NCBI RefSeq assembly: GCF_003287935.1 | Contig: NZ_CP030287.1 | Coordinates: 2,508,267 to 2,572,266, forward strand | Direction: 5' to 3' | Source of the DNA: Streptomyces sp. ICC1 | GTDB taxonomy: Bacteria; Actinomycetota; Actinomycetes; Streptomycetales; Streptomycetaceae | DNA length: 64,000 bases | Shown: positions 39,805 through 48,986 of the stretch, in pieces | Layout: the number at the start of each line of letters is the position of its first letter | How positions within the stretch are numbered: the first letter of the stretch is position 1 | Translations under genes and position numbers: made by a program | The notes under the pieces: generated by a model | Seen by the model: only the letters and a program-made list of their open reading frames with translations | Databases searched by the model: none | What the model was told of the DNA's origin: nothing

Positions 39805-41246
39805 GCGCCCGCCTCCAGCGGCATGTCCAGGATGAAGAGCGCCCCGCCCGCGGGGCCGTTGGCCGCGTGCAGGGTACCGCCGTGCAGGCGGACGTTCTCC
39901 AGGGTGATGGCCAGGCCCAGACCGCTGCCCGTGGACCGGGTGCGGGCGGCGTCGGCCTTGAAGAAGCGGTCGAAGATGTGCGGCAGCACCTCGGGCGCGA
40001 TGCCGGGCCCGCTGTCGGCGACCTCGATCAGCAGCCGTGCGCCCTCGGGCCCGGACGCGCTGCGGACGCTGACCCGGACCGGGGTCCCGCCGTGCTTGAG
40101 CCCGTTGCCCACGAGGTTGGCGAGGACCACGTCGAAGCGGCGCGGATCGAGCCGGGCCCGGATTCCCGGGGGCAGGTCGGTGCGGACCAGGCCGTCGGTC
40201 CAGTGCCGGCGTTCCAGGGTCTTGGTCACGGCCTCGGCGACATCGACGTCGTCGAGGTTGAGCTCGGCGGCGCGGGCGTCGAAGCGGGATATCTCCATGA
40301 GGTCCTCCACGAGCACGGCCAGTTTCCCGGTCTCGGCGCTGACGAGGCGCAGGGCCTTGGCGGTGTCGGGGTCGAGGTCCTCGGCGCCCTCGTCGAGGAC
40401 CTCGGTGACGGCGAGCATCCCGGCGAGCGGGGTGCGCAGTTCGTGGGAGACGTCGGCGGCGAAGCGGCGGGCGCGGGCCTCGGCGTCCCGGAGCTCGCTC
40501 ACCGACTGTTCGAGGGCGCGGGCCGTCTCGTTGAAGGTGCGGGCGAGCCCGGCGAGTTCGTCGGCGCCGCGGACCTCGATCCGGGTGTCGAGCCGGCCGC
40601 GCCCCAGCCGCTGGGCGGCCTTGCGCATGTCCCGTACCGGCCGCAGGACGCTGCGCGCCGCGAGCAGGGCGGGGACGACGGCGATCGCCAGGCCCGGGAC
40701 GGCGCCCTTCCTGGCGGCGCCGACCATCGCGTCCACGGTCGTCTGCTCGGTGTCCAGCGACACCACCGCGAAGAAGACGGCGCCGGTCGGCGCGCGGCCC
40801 CCGTTGAGCTCGAAGACGGCCGGCATGCCGACGACGAGGTAGGGGTTGCCGAGGCGGTCCTTCGTGCGTTGGAAGGCCCCGTGCGGGTTGGAGGCCACCT
40901 GGGCGCGCAGCTGTTCGCTGACGACGGTGGACGTGGTGGCGCCCTGGTTGGAGGAGGCGCGCAGCTTTCCGTACTCCCCGTACACGGTCCAGGGGTGCGG
41001 CTGGCCGCGCTTGCCCAGCTCGCTGACGAGGCGCTGCAGTTCGCGCTGCTGCACGGGCAGCACGGTGCTCTGGGCCTCGACCAGGTCGCGCAGGGTGCTG
41101 ACGGCGGTGTCCTGGCTCTGTTTGAGGATCGCGTTGCGGGCCTGCTGGTAGGTGAGCGCGGCCGTGGTCACCGCGCAGATGGCGGCGACCAGCAGGAAGG
41201 CGGCGATCAGCCTGGTGCGCAGGCCGAGCGGTGCGAAACGTCTCAT
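39801..41246 (-). CDS. Membrane sensor histidine kinase (HAMP, HisKA)
   Basis: A 481-residue kinase with a helix at about residues 13-33, an extracytoplasmic domain of about 140 residues, a second helix near 180-200, a HAMP domain, the H-box DVSHELRTPLAGML (His near 274), and the ATP domain with NLVGNGLKHGG, ADSGPGIAPE and GSGLGLAITL. It is typical of kinases that pair with OmpR-type regulators. It follows the regulator gene by nine bases and is coupled to the lipoprotein gene downstream. Confidence 0.92.
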   Translation of the reverse strand: MRRFAPLGLRTRLIAAFLLVAAICAVTTAALTYQQARNAILKQSQDTAVSTLRDLVEAQSTVLPVQQRELQRLVSELGKRGQPHPWTVYGEYGKLRASSNQGATTSTVVSEQLRAQVASNPHGAFQRTKDRLGNPYLVVGMPAVFELNGGRAPTGAVFFAVVSLDTEQTTVDAMVGAARKGAVPGLAIAVVPALLAARSVLRPVRDMRKAAQRLGRGRLDTRIEVRGADELAGLARTFNETARALEQSVSELRDAEARARRFAADVSHELRTPLAGMLAVTEVLDEGAEDLDPDTAKALRLVSAETGKLAVLVEDLMEISRFDARAAELNLDDVDVAEAVTKTLERRHWTDGLVRTDLPPGIRARLDPRRFDVVLANLVGNGLKHGGTPVRVSVRSASGPEGARLLIEVADSGPGIAPEVLPHIFDRFFKADAARTRSTGSGLGLAITLENVRLHGGTLHAANGPAGGALFILDMPLEAGA

Positions 41247-41255
41247 GCGCGCCGC

Positions 41256-41939
41256 TTACAGGGGGCCGAAGCGGTAGCCGAAGCCCCGTACGGTCTGGAT
41301 GTAGCGGGGGGTGGCGTCGGGGTCCTCGACCTTGGTGCGCAGGCGGCGTACGCAGGCGTCCACCAGCCGGGCGTCGGCGTGGTAGCTGTGGTCCCACACG
41401 TACTCGAGGAGCTGCTGGCGGGAGAAGACCTGCTCGGGCGAGGCCGACAGGTGCAGCAGGAGCTTGAGCTCGCTGGGGGCCAGGGGGACGCGCTCGCCGT
41501 TCTTGGCGACGGTCAGGCCCGAGCGGTCGATGGCCAGCGCGCCGTGGAACTCCACGTCCAGGCGGCCGCCCGTCGGCTCGCTGAGGCGGCGCAGCACGGC
41601 CTTGATGCGGGCTTCGATGACCTCGGTGCGGGCGGGTTTGACGATGTAGTCGTCGGCGCCGGCCTCGAGGCCGACGACTATGTCGAAGTCGTCTCCGCGC
41701 GCGGTGAGCATGATGATCGGAACCTGGCTGTTCTCGCGGATCCGGCGGCAGACCTGCACGCCGTTCATGCCGGGCAGCATCAGGTCGAGCAGCACGAGCT
41801 CGGGGTGGAAGCTCGCCATGAGCTCGAGTCCGGCCTCGCCGGTCTCGGCGGCGCTCACGTCGTGGCCCCTGCGGCGCAGGCCGAGGCCCACCCCCTCCCG
41901 GATGGAAGGGTCGTCCTCGATCAGCAGTACGCGTGGCAT
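41256..41939 (-). CDS. OmpR/PhoB-family response regulator
   Basis: A 227-residue regulator: receiver domain with the acidic pair IEDD, phospho-acceptor Asp in LVLLDLMLPGMNG (about residue 53) and Lys in DDYIVKPART, then an OmpR winged helix ending TVRGFGYRFGPL. It resembles CseB and AfsQ1 in type but I cannot assign it to either by sequence. It is the first gene of the regulator-kinase-lipoprotein operon. Confidence 0.93.
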   Translation of the reverse strand: MPRVLLIEDDPSIREGVGLGLRRRGHDVSAAETGEAGLELMASFHPELVLLDLMLPGMNGVQVCRRIRENSQVPIIMLTARGDDFDIVVGLEAGADDYIVKPARTEVIEARIKAVLRRLSEPTGGRLDVEFHGALAIDRSGLTVAKNGERVPLAPSELKLLLHLSASPEQVFSRQQLLEYVWDHSYHADARLVDACVRRLRTKVEDPDATPRYIQTVRGFGYRFGPL

Positions 41940-42015
41940 CGGGTCAGTATTCCAAGCTCGTAGATCGTTGCACTCATGCTTTCGGCCATTGTCGTACGGC
42001 CGGTGACGGTCCTTG

Positions 42016-43701
42016 TCAGCGGGCGGCCCTGCGTCGTACGGAGTCGAGGAGGTCGGTGATCTCCGTCAGCCGCAAGGGCCGGGCGAGGACGACGACGACG
42101 AGGACGAGCGCCGCGGTTCCCGCCGTGACGCCGGCGAAGTTCCCGAACCGGTCGGCGGCGCGCGCGGCGGCGTACCCGGCGGCCGCCGCCGGGGCGCAGG
42201 CGGCCAGCAGCCGCAGGTGGGTGCGCAGCGCGGTGGTGCGCCGCTGCGTACGGGTCCCCGTGCGCGGGCCGAGCCGCCGGGCGAGGACGTACGCGGTGAC
42301 GGCGGCACCCGCCGCGAAGGCGATCGAGCAGGCCGCGGCCATGCCCGTGACCGCCCAGCGGGGCGGCAGCAGGAGGTACGCGGCGGCCGAGAGCCCGGCG
42401 TTCAGGGCGGCGATGACCAGGTTGAGGAAGAAGGGGGTCCGGGTGTCCGACAGGGCGTAGAAGCCGCGGGAGAGCACGTACTGCGCGGAGTAGGCGATCA
42501 GGCCGGGCGCGAAGGCCGCCAGCATGCCGGCCATGACGGCGACGTCGGCGGCGCCGGTGCGCCCGTACTCGAAGACGCTGCCGATCACCCAGGGCGCCAG
42601 GGCCGCGAAGGGCGCGGCGGCCGGGACGACGAGGGCGGCGCTGGAGCGCAGCGCGTACGAGACGTCCGCGCGCACGCGTCCGAGGTCGCCGTCGGTGGCG
42701 GCGGCGCTCATCCGGGGCATGAGGGCGGTGACGAGGGAGACGGTGATGATGCCCTGCGGGACCATCCACAGCAGGTAGGCGTTGCTGTAGGCGGTGTAGC
42801 CGGCGCCGCCCGCGAGGCCGGCGTCGACGGCGCGCTGCCCGGTGGCGGTGGAGAGCCGGGTCACGACCCAGTAGGCGATCTGGTTGGTCAGGACGAGCAG
42901 GACGAGCCAGCCGGCGTTGCGCAGCGGGCGGGCCAGTCCGCTGCCGCGCCAGTCGAAGCGGGGGCGCCAGCGGAAGCGGGCGGCGCGCAGCGAGGGGATC
43001 AGGCCGAGGGCCTGGAGGACGATGCCGAGGGTGGTGCCGATGCCCAGCAGGCGGGTGTCGGCGGCCGTCAGGCCGTTCGCCGCGTCGTGCGAGAGCAGGA
43101 TGAAGAGGCCGAAGACGGCGATGACGACGAGGTTGTTGAGGACCGGGGTCCACATCATCGCGCCGAACCGGCCGCGGGCGTTCAGCACCTGCCCGAGCAG
43201 GGTGAACAGCCCGTAGAACAGGATCTGCGGGAGGCAGTAGCGGGCCAGGGCCACGGTCGTGGACTCCTGGCCGCCGGTGTAGCCGGTGTACGCCGAGACG
43301 ATCAGCGGGGCCGCCAGTACGGCGGCGGCGGTCAGGCACAGCAGCGCGGCCGTGCAGACGGTGAGCAGCCGGTCGGTGTAGGCGGCGCCGCCGTCGGCGT
43401 GCTCCTTGGCGGCGCGGACCAGTTCGGGGACGAAGACCGCGTTGAGGGCTCCGCCGATGAGCAGGATGTACAGGATGTTCGGGACGGTGTTGGCGACGCT
43501 GTAGCCGTCGCCGAGCAGCCCGGTGCCGAGTGCGGCGACGATCACGGCGGAGCGGACGAAGCCGGTGGCGCGGGAGACGATCGAGCCGGCCGCCATGAGC
43601 GCGCCGCTGCGCAGCACCGAGGTCTTGCCCGGTGCCGCGCGGTCGGTGACGTCCTGTTCCGGGCTGCCGGCACCGGCCGTTCTGGGGTCTGCGACGGTCA
43701 C
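42016..43701 (-). CDS. murJ: MurJ/MviN lipid II flippase
   Basis: A 561-residue membrane protein with about 14 helices. It starts the family core with RSGALMAAGSIVSRATGFVRSAVIVAALG and shows the NTVPNILYILLIGGALNAVFVPELVRA signature of MurJ. It moves lipid-linked peptidoglycan precursor across the membrane. GTG at 43701 overlaps the stop of the femX-like gene (GTGA), coupling translation of a lipid II modifying enzyme with a flippase. There may be another MurJ elsewhere, as is common in Streptomyces; this cannot be judged here. Confidence 0.93.
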   Translation of the reverse strand: MTVADPRTAGAGSPEQDVTDRAAPGKTSVLRSGALMAAGSIVSRATGFVRSAVIVAALGTGLLGDGYSVANTVPNILYILLIGGALNAVFVPELVRAAKEHADGGAAYTDRLLTVCTAALLCLTAAAVLAAPLIVSAYTGYTGGQESTTVALARYCLPQILFYGLFTLLGQVLNARGRFGAMMWTPVLNNLVVIAVFGLFILLSHDAANGLTAADTRLLGIGTTLGIVLQALGLIPSLRAARFRWRPRFDWRGSGLARPLRNAGWLVLLVLTNQIAYWVVTRLSTATGQRAVDAGLAGGAGYTAYSNAYLLWMVPQGIITVSLVTALMPRMSAAATDGDLGRVRADVSYALRSSAALVVPAAAPFAALAPWVIGSVFEYGRTGAADVAVMAGMLAAFAPGLIAYSAQYVLSRGFYALSDTRTPFFLNLVIAALNAGLSAAAYLLLPPRWAVTGMAAACSIAFAAGAAVTAYVLARRLGPRTGTRTQRRTTALRTHLRLLAACAPAAAAGYAAARAADRFGNFAGVTAGTAALVLVVVVLARPLRLTEITDLLDSVRRRAAR

Positions 43702-44816
43702 CGGCGGGCCATGTACGCCTGGAACGCCTTGTAGAGGGCCGTGTTGGCGTATCCGTCCATCGAGGTCTCCCACTCGCCGAGCGTTTCGACGACCTGTCCG
43801 CCGGTGCCGAGCTTCCAGCGCAGCAGCCCGAAGGAGCGTTCGTCGGGGTCGAGGGTGGAGGGTACCCCGCGCATGTCGTATTCGTCCGCTCCGAGTGCAT
43901 GTGCGTCACACATCATGCGCCACTGCAGGGCGTTGCTGGGGCGGACCTCGCGGCGGTGGTCGGCGGAGGCGCCCGTCTGGTACCAGACCCGGGAGCCGGC
44001 CACGATCATGGTGTGCGCGGCGAGGACCTCCCCCTGGTGGACTCCCAGGTAGAGCCGCATGCGGCCGGGTTCCTCGGCGTTGAGGGCCTCGTACTGCTGC
44101 TGGTAGTACGCGAGCGAGCGGCCGAGCTCGAAACCGTCGCGCTCCTCGGTGATGCGCAGCAGCCGGTAGAACTCGGGCAGGTCGGCGGCGGTGCCGATGA
44201 CCGTCTCGACCCCGGCCTTCGTGGCCTTGCGCACATTGCGCCGCCACTCCTGGTTCAGCCCCGACCACAGGTCGTCGACGGAGCGCCCGGCGAGCGGGAC
44301 GCGGAAGACGTGGCGCGGCTGGGCGTCGCCGTCGTCCTCGCCTCCGCAGCGCTTCCAGCCGCGGGTGCGCAGCCGGTCGGCGAGCGCGGCGCCGACGGGG
44401 TCGACCTCGGTGGCGAGCACGTCGGATATCTGCCGGCCGGCGCCGGCGCCGGCCTTGGCGGCGGCCGCGTCCCAGCGGCGGTAGGCCGGGGTGGGGCCGA
44501 TGCGGACGGCGAAGGCTCCGGAGGACTTGAGGTGGCGCGTGAGGGGGGTCAGCCAGCGGTCGAGGTCGGGGTCGGCCCAGTCGGCGACGGGGCCCTCGGG
44601 GAGGTAGGCGAAGTATTTGCGGGTCCCCGGGAATTGGCGGTAGAGGACGAGCGCGGCACCCTCCATTTCCCCGTCCGGGTAGTGCCATCCGACCCTTTCC
44701 GAGCGCCAGAGGTCCTTTACCCGCGCCCAGGACGGGTACTGCAGAAAACTGGCCCGGCCGTGCCGGGAAAGGAAACCCTGGTATTCGGGTACGGACAGGG
44801 AGCGCACCGTGAGCAC
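43698..44816 (-). CDS. femX: FemX-like peptidoglycan bridge aminoacyltransferase
   Basis: A 372-residue enzyme of the Fem/GNAT group, which uses aminoacyl-tRNA to add the first residue of the interpeptide bridge to lipid II (Gly in Streptomyces). It shows SFLQYPSWARVK, FAYLPEGPVADW, NQEWRRNVRKATKAGV and AADEYDMRGVPSTLDPDERSF-type blocks of the family; the last reads ALGADEYDMRGVPS. GTG at 44816 is chosen because GGAGG lies four bases upstream. An upstream GTG at 44885 would add a His/Gln-rich lead. Confidence 0.9.
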   Translation of the reverse strand: MLTVRSLSVPEYQGFLSRHGRASFLQYPSWARVKDLWRSERVGWHYPDGEMEGAALVLYRQFPGTRKYFAYLPEGPVADWADPDLDRWLTPLTRHLKSSGAFAVRIGPTPAYRRWDAAAAKAGAGAGRQISDVLATEVDPVGAALADRLRTRGWKRCGGEDDGDAQPRHVFRVPLAGRSVDDLWSGLNQEWRRNVRKATKAGVETVIGTAADLPEFYRLLRITEERDGFELGRSLAYYQQQYEALNAEEPGRMRLYLGVHQGEVLAAHTMIVAGSRVWYQTGASADHRREVRPSNALQWRMMCDAHALGADEYDMRGVPSTLDPDERSFGLLRWKLGTGGQVVETLGEWETSMDGYANTALYKAFQAYMARR

Positions 44817-45103
44817 CTTGCCTCCACGCTTGTCCTGATGCTGCGGCTGGTGCTGCTGGGCGGGTGTCACGAGCAGTGCGCACACGGTTGATCGGCCTTC
44901 CTGTACGTCCGGTTCAGCGGATGCACAGGACTCTCACAGCTGTCCATGACGGGCTCGCGCGGCGATTGTGACCGGACGATGACCGTCTCGCTGCGGTGTA
45001 CGTCACAACCTGGATTCCCGATCTTTTCGGCATCTCGTGCAACCTAGAGTCGTGTCGTTCGCATCTCCTTTTGTGGACGATCATTACTTCGGAGGGGTTT
45101 TCG

Positions 45104-46318
45104 TTGAGCCGCACACGCCGGGTCTTTCGGGTACGCAGCCGCCACGCCGTGGTGGCGGGCACCGCACTGCTGGCCGCCGCGCTGACCGCCTGCGGCGGCG
45201 GCGGCGCCGCCTCGGGCGGCGACGCCAAGTCGGAGATCAAGCAGAAGCCGGAGATGGCGGTCTCGGTGAACCTCACCGGTGACCAGGTCAAGGCCGGCGA
45301 GCCGGTGACCGTGACCATCGCGGAGGGCAAGCTCGCCTCGGTGAAGGTGACGGACGCCAAGGGCGGGGAGCTGGCCGGGCAGATATCCGCCGACGGCAAG
45401 ACCTGGAAGTCGGAGCGCAACGCCTCGGCGGGCGCCGAGTACAAGGTCGAGGCGCAGAACACCGACAGCCAGAGCGCCGCGACGACGTTCAAGACCACGG
45501 CCGCCGACAAGGTGAACAAGGTCACGATCAACATCACCAAGGGCAGCACGGTCGGCGTGGGCATGCCGGTCTCGATCGTCTTCGACAACCCGGTGAAGAA
45601 CAAGGCCGAGGTCGAGAAGCAGCTGAAGGTCACCAGCTCGAACCAGACCGAGGGCTCCTGGGGCTGGATCAAGGACTACTCGGGCAAGGACCGGGTGGAC
45701 TGGCGGCCCAAGGAGTACTGGAAGTCCGGCACCGACGTGAAGGTCGACATGAACCTGAACGGTGTCGACTCCGGCCCCGGCGGCGGGCTGTTCGTGAAGG
45801 ACTACAACACCGAGTTCAAGATCGGCAAGGACCGCCGGATGAAGGTGGACCTCGACACGAGCAAGATGTCGGTCACCGAGGGCGGGCAGACCGTCGACAC
45901 CATCCCGGTCTCGGCCGGCACCCCGGGCGGCCAGAAGGCCTCCTGGAGCGGGAAGATGGTGCTGATGCTGAAGGAGGGCACGATCCGGATGAACTCCGAG
46001 ACCGTGGGCCTCGGCAACGCCTACGACAAGGACGTCGACTACTCGATCCGGCTGACCTGGTCGGGCATGTACGTGCACGCGGCGCCGTGGAACGCCTCCA
46101 ACTTCGGGCGCTCCAACACCAGCTCGGGCTGCGTGGGCATGAGCGACGCCAACGCCAAGCCCTTCTTCGCCCAGTCCCAGGTCGGCGACCCCTTCGAGGT
46201 CGTCGGCGACGGCTCGAAGGGCAATGCGGACATCGGCAACGGCTACGGCGAGTGGAACCTGTCGTGGGAGCAGTGGCAGGCCAAGAGCGCCCAGGCCGGA
46301 GCCCCGCAGAGCGGCTGA
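45104..46318 (+). CDS. L,D-transpeptidase lipoprotein
   Basis: A 404-residue exported enzyme that makes 3-3 cross-links in peptidoglycan. A lipoprotein signal ends at ALTACGGGG (Cys about 28). Two Ig-like domains follow (about 50-270), then the YkuD domain with the active site SGCVGMSDANAKPFF and the His in MYVHAAPWNASNFGR. The start is TTG at 45104, supported by GGAGGGG at 45091-45097; no ATG or GTG suits the signal peptide. It is divergent from femX, so this region groups three cell-wall genes. Confidence 0.93.
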   Translation: MSRTRRVFRVRSRHAVVAGTALLAAALTACGGGGAASGGDAKSEIKQKPEMAVSVNLTGDQVKAGEPVTVTIAEGKLASVKVTDAKGGELAGQISADGKTWKSERNASAGAEYKVEAQNTDSQSAATTFKTTAADKVNKVTINITKGSTVGVGMPVSIVFDNPVKNKAEVEKQLKVTSSNQTEGSWGWIKDYSGKDRVDWRPKEYWKSGTDVKVDMNLNGVDSGPGGGLFVKDYNTEFKIGKDRRMKVDLDTSKMSVTEGGQTVDTIPVSAGTPGGQKASWSGKMVLMLKEGTIRMNSETVGLGNAYDKDVDYSIRLTWSGMYVHAAPWNASNFGRSNTSSGCVGMSDANAKPFFAQSQVGDPFEVVGDGSKGNADIGNGYGEWNLSWEQWQAKSAQAGAPQSG

Positions 46319-46358
46319 CGGAGCGTGCGGACCCCACGTGCTGACTATCGTTCAATCG

Positions 46359-46397
46359 TTACCGGCACGTAACTTACCCATGGGTTACTTCCGGTAA
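46359..46397. promoter_or_regulatory. Nested inverted repeats upstream of the CocE-like gene
   Basis: TTACCGG (46359-46365) and CCGGTAA (46391-46397) flank the perfect palindrome ACCCATGGGT (46376-46385). GTTAC-type words recur through the region (46358-46418). This is an operator-like arrangement 57 bases before the esterase start, in a locally AT-richer stretch. Confidence 0.5.
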
Positions 46398-46453
46398 GCC
46401 CCTCCCGTTACCGTCGGGTCACTTTGACACCCGGCGCACGCGAGGAGCGACCG

Positions 46454-48052
46454 ATGGTCCGCACCGTCCGCACCACCAGCACCGCGGCTGCCATGGCAGC
46501 CGTACTGGCGGCAGCCGCCCTGGGCCTGGCCCCCCATCAGGCCCAGGCGGCCCCCGCCACCACGACCGCCGCCGCCACCGACGCCTCTTCGGAACTCCGG
46601 TTCCACGACATCCCCGGCTCCGGCGGCATCACCCTCAAGGGCAACGTCTTCACCCCGGCCGGCGCCCGGGCCGGCGCGAAGTACCCGCTGATCGTGCTGC
46701 CCACCAGCTGGGGCATGCCGCAGATCGAATACATCGCGCAGGCCAAGAAGCTCGCCGACTCCGGCTACGTGGTGGTCAGTTACACCTCCCGCGGCTTCTG
46801 GCTCTCGGGCGGCGAGATCGAGACCGCCGGCCCGGCGGACACCGCCGACGTCTCCGCCGTCATCGACTGGGCGCTCGCCCACACCCCCGCCGACGCGGAA
46901 CACATCGGCCTGGGCGGTGTCTCGTACGGCGCGGGCATCAGCCTGCTCGCCTCCGCGCGCGACCCGCGCATCAAGGCCGTGGTCGCGCTCAGCGGCTGGG
47001 CCGACCTCATCGAGTCCATCTACTCCGGCCGCACCCAGCACCTGCAGGCCGCCGCCCTGCTCGGCGGCGCGGGCTACCTCACCGGCCGCCCCGGCCCCGA
47101 ACTCCGGCAGATCCTCGGCGACTTCCTCGGCTCCAAGCTGGACCGGGAACCGCAGATGATCGAGTGGGGCAAGAAGCGCTCCGCCTCCGAGAAGGTCGAC
47201 CAGATCAACGCCAACGGCGCCGCGATCATGCTCGGCAACGCCTGGGGCGACACCATCTTCCCGCCCAACCAGTACGCGGAGTTCTTCGAGAAGCTGACCG
47301 GCCCCAAGCGGCTGGAGTTCCGGCCCGGCGACCACGCCACCGCCGAGGGCACCGGCCTGCTGGGCCTGCCCAACGACACCTGGACCAACGCCCACCGCTG
47401 GTTCGACCGCTACCTCAAGGGCGAGCGCAACGGCGTCGACTCCGAGGCCCCGGTGCAGATCAAGTCCCGCAGCGAGAGCGGGTACGAGGGCTACGCCGAC
47501 TGGAAGTCGGTCGGCTCCGGCGGCACCGAGAAGCTGATGCTCTCCGACAGCGAGCACGTCTTCGCGGGCGTCGACTCCGGCGCCAACGGCGGGATCGTCC
47601 TCCTGTCCAGCGTCCTGGACCAGTTCTTCCAGGCGCCCCCGACCGCCTCGATCCCGCTGCTCCCCCGCGCCTTCGCCGCCGTCTGGCAGTCCCCGCGTTA
47701 CGACGAGGCCCGGCGGGTGCGCGGCACGGTGAAGCTGCACACCACCGTCACGCCCACGAAGTCCGACGGCACCTTCGTCGCGTACCTCTACGACGTGGGC
47801 CCGCTCGGCATCGGCAAGCTGGTCAGCAACGCCCCGTACACCTTCCACGACCGGCCGGCCGGCCAGGCCTTCGGCGTGGACCTGGAGCTCTTCTCCACCG
47901 CCTACGACGTCCCGGCCGGGCACCGCCTCGCCGTCGTCGTGGACACCGTCGACCCGCTGTACATCGAGCACAACCCGACCGGCGCGCAGCTGACCTTCTC
48001 CTCGCCGCGCACCGATCCCTCGTACGTCTCGGTACCGCTGCGCGAGCAGTGA
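46454..48052 (+). CDS. Secreted CocE/S15-like acyl esterase or dipeptidyl-peptidase
   Basis: A 532-residue exported serine hydrolase. A Tat-less Ala-rich signal peptide (about 1-37) precedes an alpha/beta-hydrolase domain with the nucleophile in GLGGVSYGAGIS (about residue 158) and a C-terminal jelly-roll (VRGTVKLHTTVTPTKSDGTFVAYLYDV) as in the CocE/NonD and X-Pro dipeptidyl-peptidase S15 families. The acid and His lie near GNAWGDTIFPPNQ and GDHATAEG. Substrate, ester or peptide, is undecided. ATG at 46454 follows GAGGAGCGACCG. Confidence 0.88.
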   Translation: MVRTVRTTSTAAAMAAVLAAAALGLAPHQAQAAPATTTAAATDASSELRFHDIPGSGGITLKGNVFTPAGARAGAKYPLIVLPTSWGMPQIEYIAQAKKLADSGYVVVSYTSRGFWLSGGEIETAGPADTADVSAVIDWALAHTPADAEHIGLGGVSYGAGISLLASARDPRIKAVVALSGWADLIESIYSGRTQHLQAAALLGGAGYLTGRPGPELRQILGDFLGSKLDREPQMIEWGKKRSASEKVDQINANGAAIMLGNAWGDTIFPPNQYAEFFEKLTGPKRLEFRPGDHATAEGTGLLGLPNDTWTNAHRWFDRYLKGERNGVDSEAPVQIKSRSESGYEGYADWKSVGSGGTEKLMLSDSEHVFAGVDSGANGGIVLLSSVLDQFFQAPPTASIPLLPRAFAAVWQSPRYDEARRVRGTVKLHTTVTPTKSDGTFVAYLYDVGPLGIGKLVSNAPYTFHDRPAGQAFGVDLELFSTAYDVPAGHRLAVVVDTVDPLYIEHNPTGAQLTFSSPRTDPSYVSVPLREQ

Positions 48053-48104
48053 TCCACGGCTGCCGCCGGGCCGGGTGTGGCTCTCGGGGCCCAGGCCCTG
48101 CGGG

Positions 48105-48986
48105 TCAGATCTGGCCCGGCAGCGCCGCTCCCGGCTCGGCCGGGTCGATGGCGACCGCCTTCGTCTTGGGGCTGCGCCGCTCCCGTCTGGCCACCCAGGT
48201 GGCGAACCAGGACAGCAGCATGCACATTCCGATGTAGATCGGCGAGATGATCATCACGACCGGGATGAAGGGCAGGTCGTAGTCGAGGTTGGAGGCGATC
48301 AGCTTGCCCGCGTGCAGGAACTCCTCGTAGGTGATCAGGTAGCCGAGCGAGGTGTCCTTCAGGGCGACCACCAGCTGGCTGATGATCGTGGGCAGCATGG
48401 CCCGTACCGCCTGCGGGGCCAGTACGTGGGTCATCACCTGGGTCTTGCGCATGCCCAGTGCGTACGCGGCCTCGCGCTGGCCCCGCTCCACCGAGTTGAT
48501 GCCCGTCCGGAAGACCTCGGCCAGCACCGAGCCGTTGTAGAGGGTCAGCCCGGCGACCAGCGCGGGCAGCGGCTGGACCTTCAGCGCGACGAAGATGAAG
48601 AAGATCATCACCAGTACCGGCATGGCCCGGAAGAACTCCACGCACAGGGTGGACAGCCAGCGCACCGGCCGGTGGACGGAGAGCCTGCCGGTGGCGAGGA
48701 CCGCGCCGAGCGCGAGCGAGAGCACCGAGGCGTAGGCGAAGGCCTTCAGCGTGTTCCAGAGTCCCTTGAGCAGCAGCTCCTGGATGCCCTTGTACGCGAA
48801 GGGGGTCCACTTGGCGGCGGTGAACTGGTTCGTGGAGAACAGCAGGTAGAGCAGCCAGCCGAGGAGTCCGAGGATGACGGCCGTCGAGAGGATCCCGTAG
48901 AGGAAGTGGCGGCGGCGGGCCTGGGGGCCCGGGATGTCGTAGAGGGCGGTGGACTGCGTGTCCCCGTGGAGCGCGTGCGCTGTCAT
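48105..48986 (-). CDS. gluD: Glutamate-type ABC transporter permease
   Basis: A 293-residue permease of the polar amino acid ABC family with about five to six helices. The EAA-type loop that contacts the ATPase is ERGQREAAYALGMRKTQVM. It overlaps gluC by four bases (ATGA) and ends the gluABCD operon. A C-terminal charged tail (RREERRSPKTKAVAID-type) is usual for this subunit. Confidence 0.93.
   Translation of the reverse strand: MTAHALHGDTQSTALYDIPGPQARRRHFLYGILSTAVILGLLGWLLYLLFSTNQFTAAKWTPFAYKGIQELLLKGLWNTLKAFAYASVLSLALGAVLATGRLSVHRPVRWLSTLCVEFFRAMPVLVMIFFIFVALKVQPLPALVAGLTLYNGSVLAEVFRTGINSVERGQREAAYALGMRKTQVMTHVLAPQAVRAMLPTIISQLVVALKDTSLGYLITYEEFLHAGKLIASNLDYDLPFIPVVMIISPIYIGMCMLLSWFATWVARRERRSPKTKAVAIDPAEPGAALPGQI

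Noticed and set aside
39253..41939. Naming the regulator-kinase-lipoprotein operon cseABC or afsQ1Q2
   Set aside because: The types agree but no sigma factor gene is adjacent and the sequences do not match either pair closely enough from memory.
44990..45090. An ECF (SigE-type) promoter before the L,D-transpeptidase gene
   Set aside because: CAACC-like -35 words occur, but no CGTC-type -10 box lies at 16-19 bases from them.
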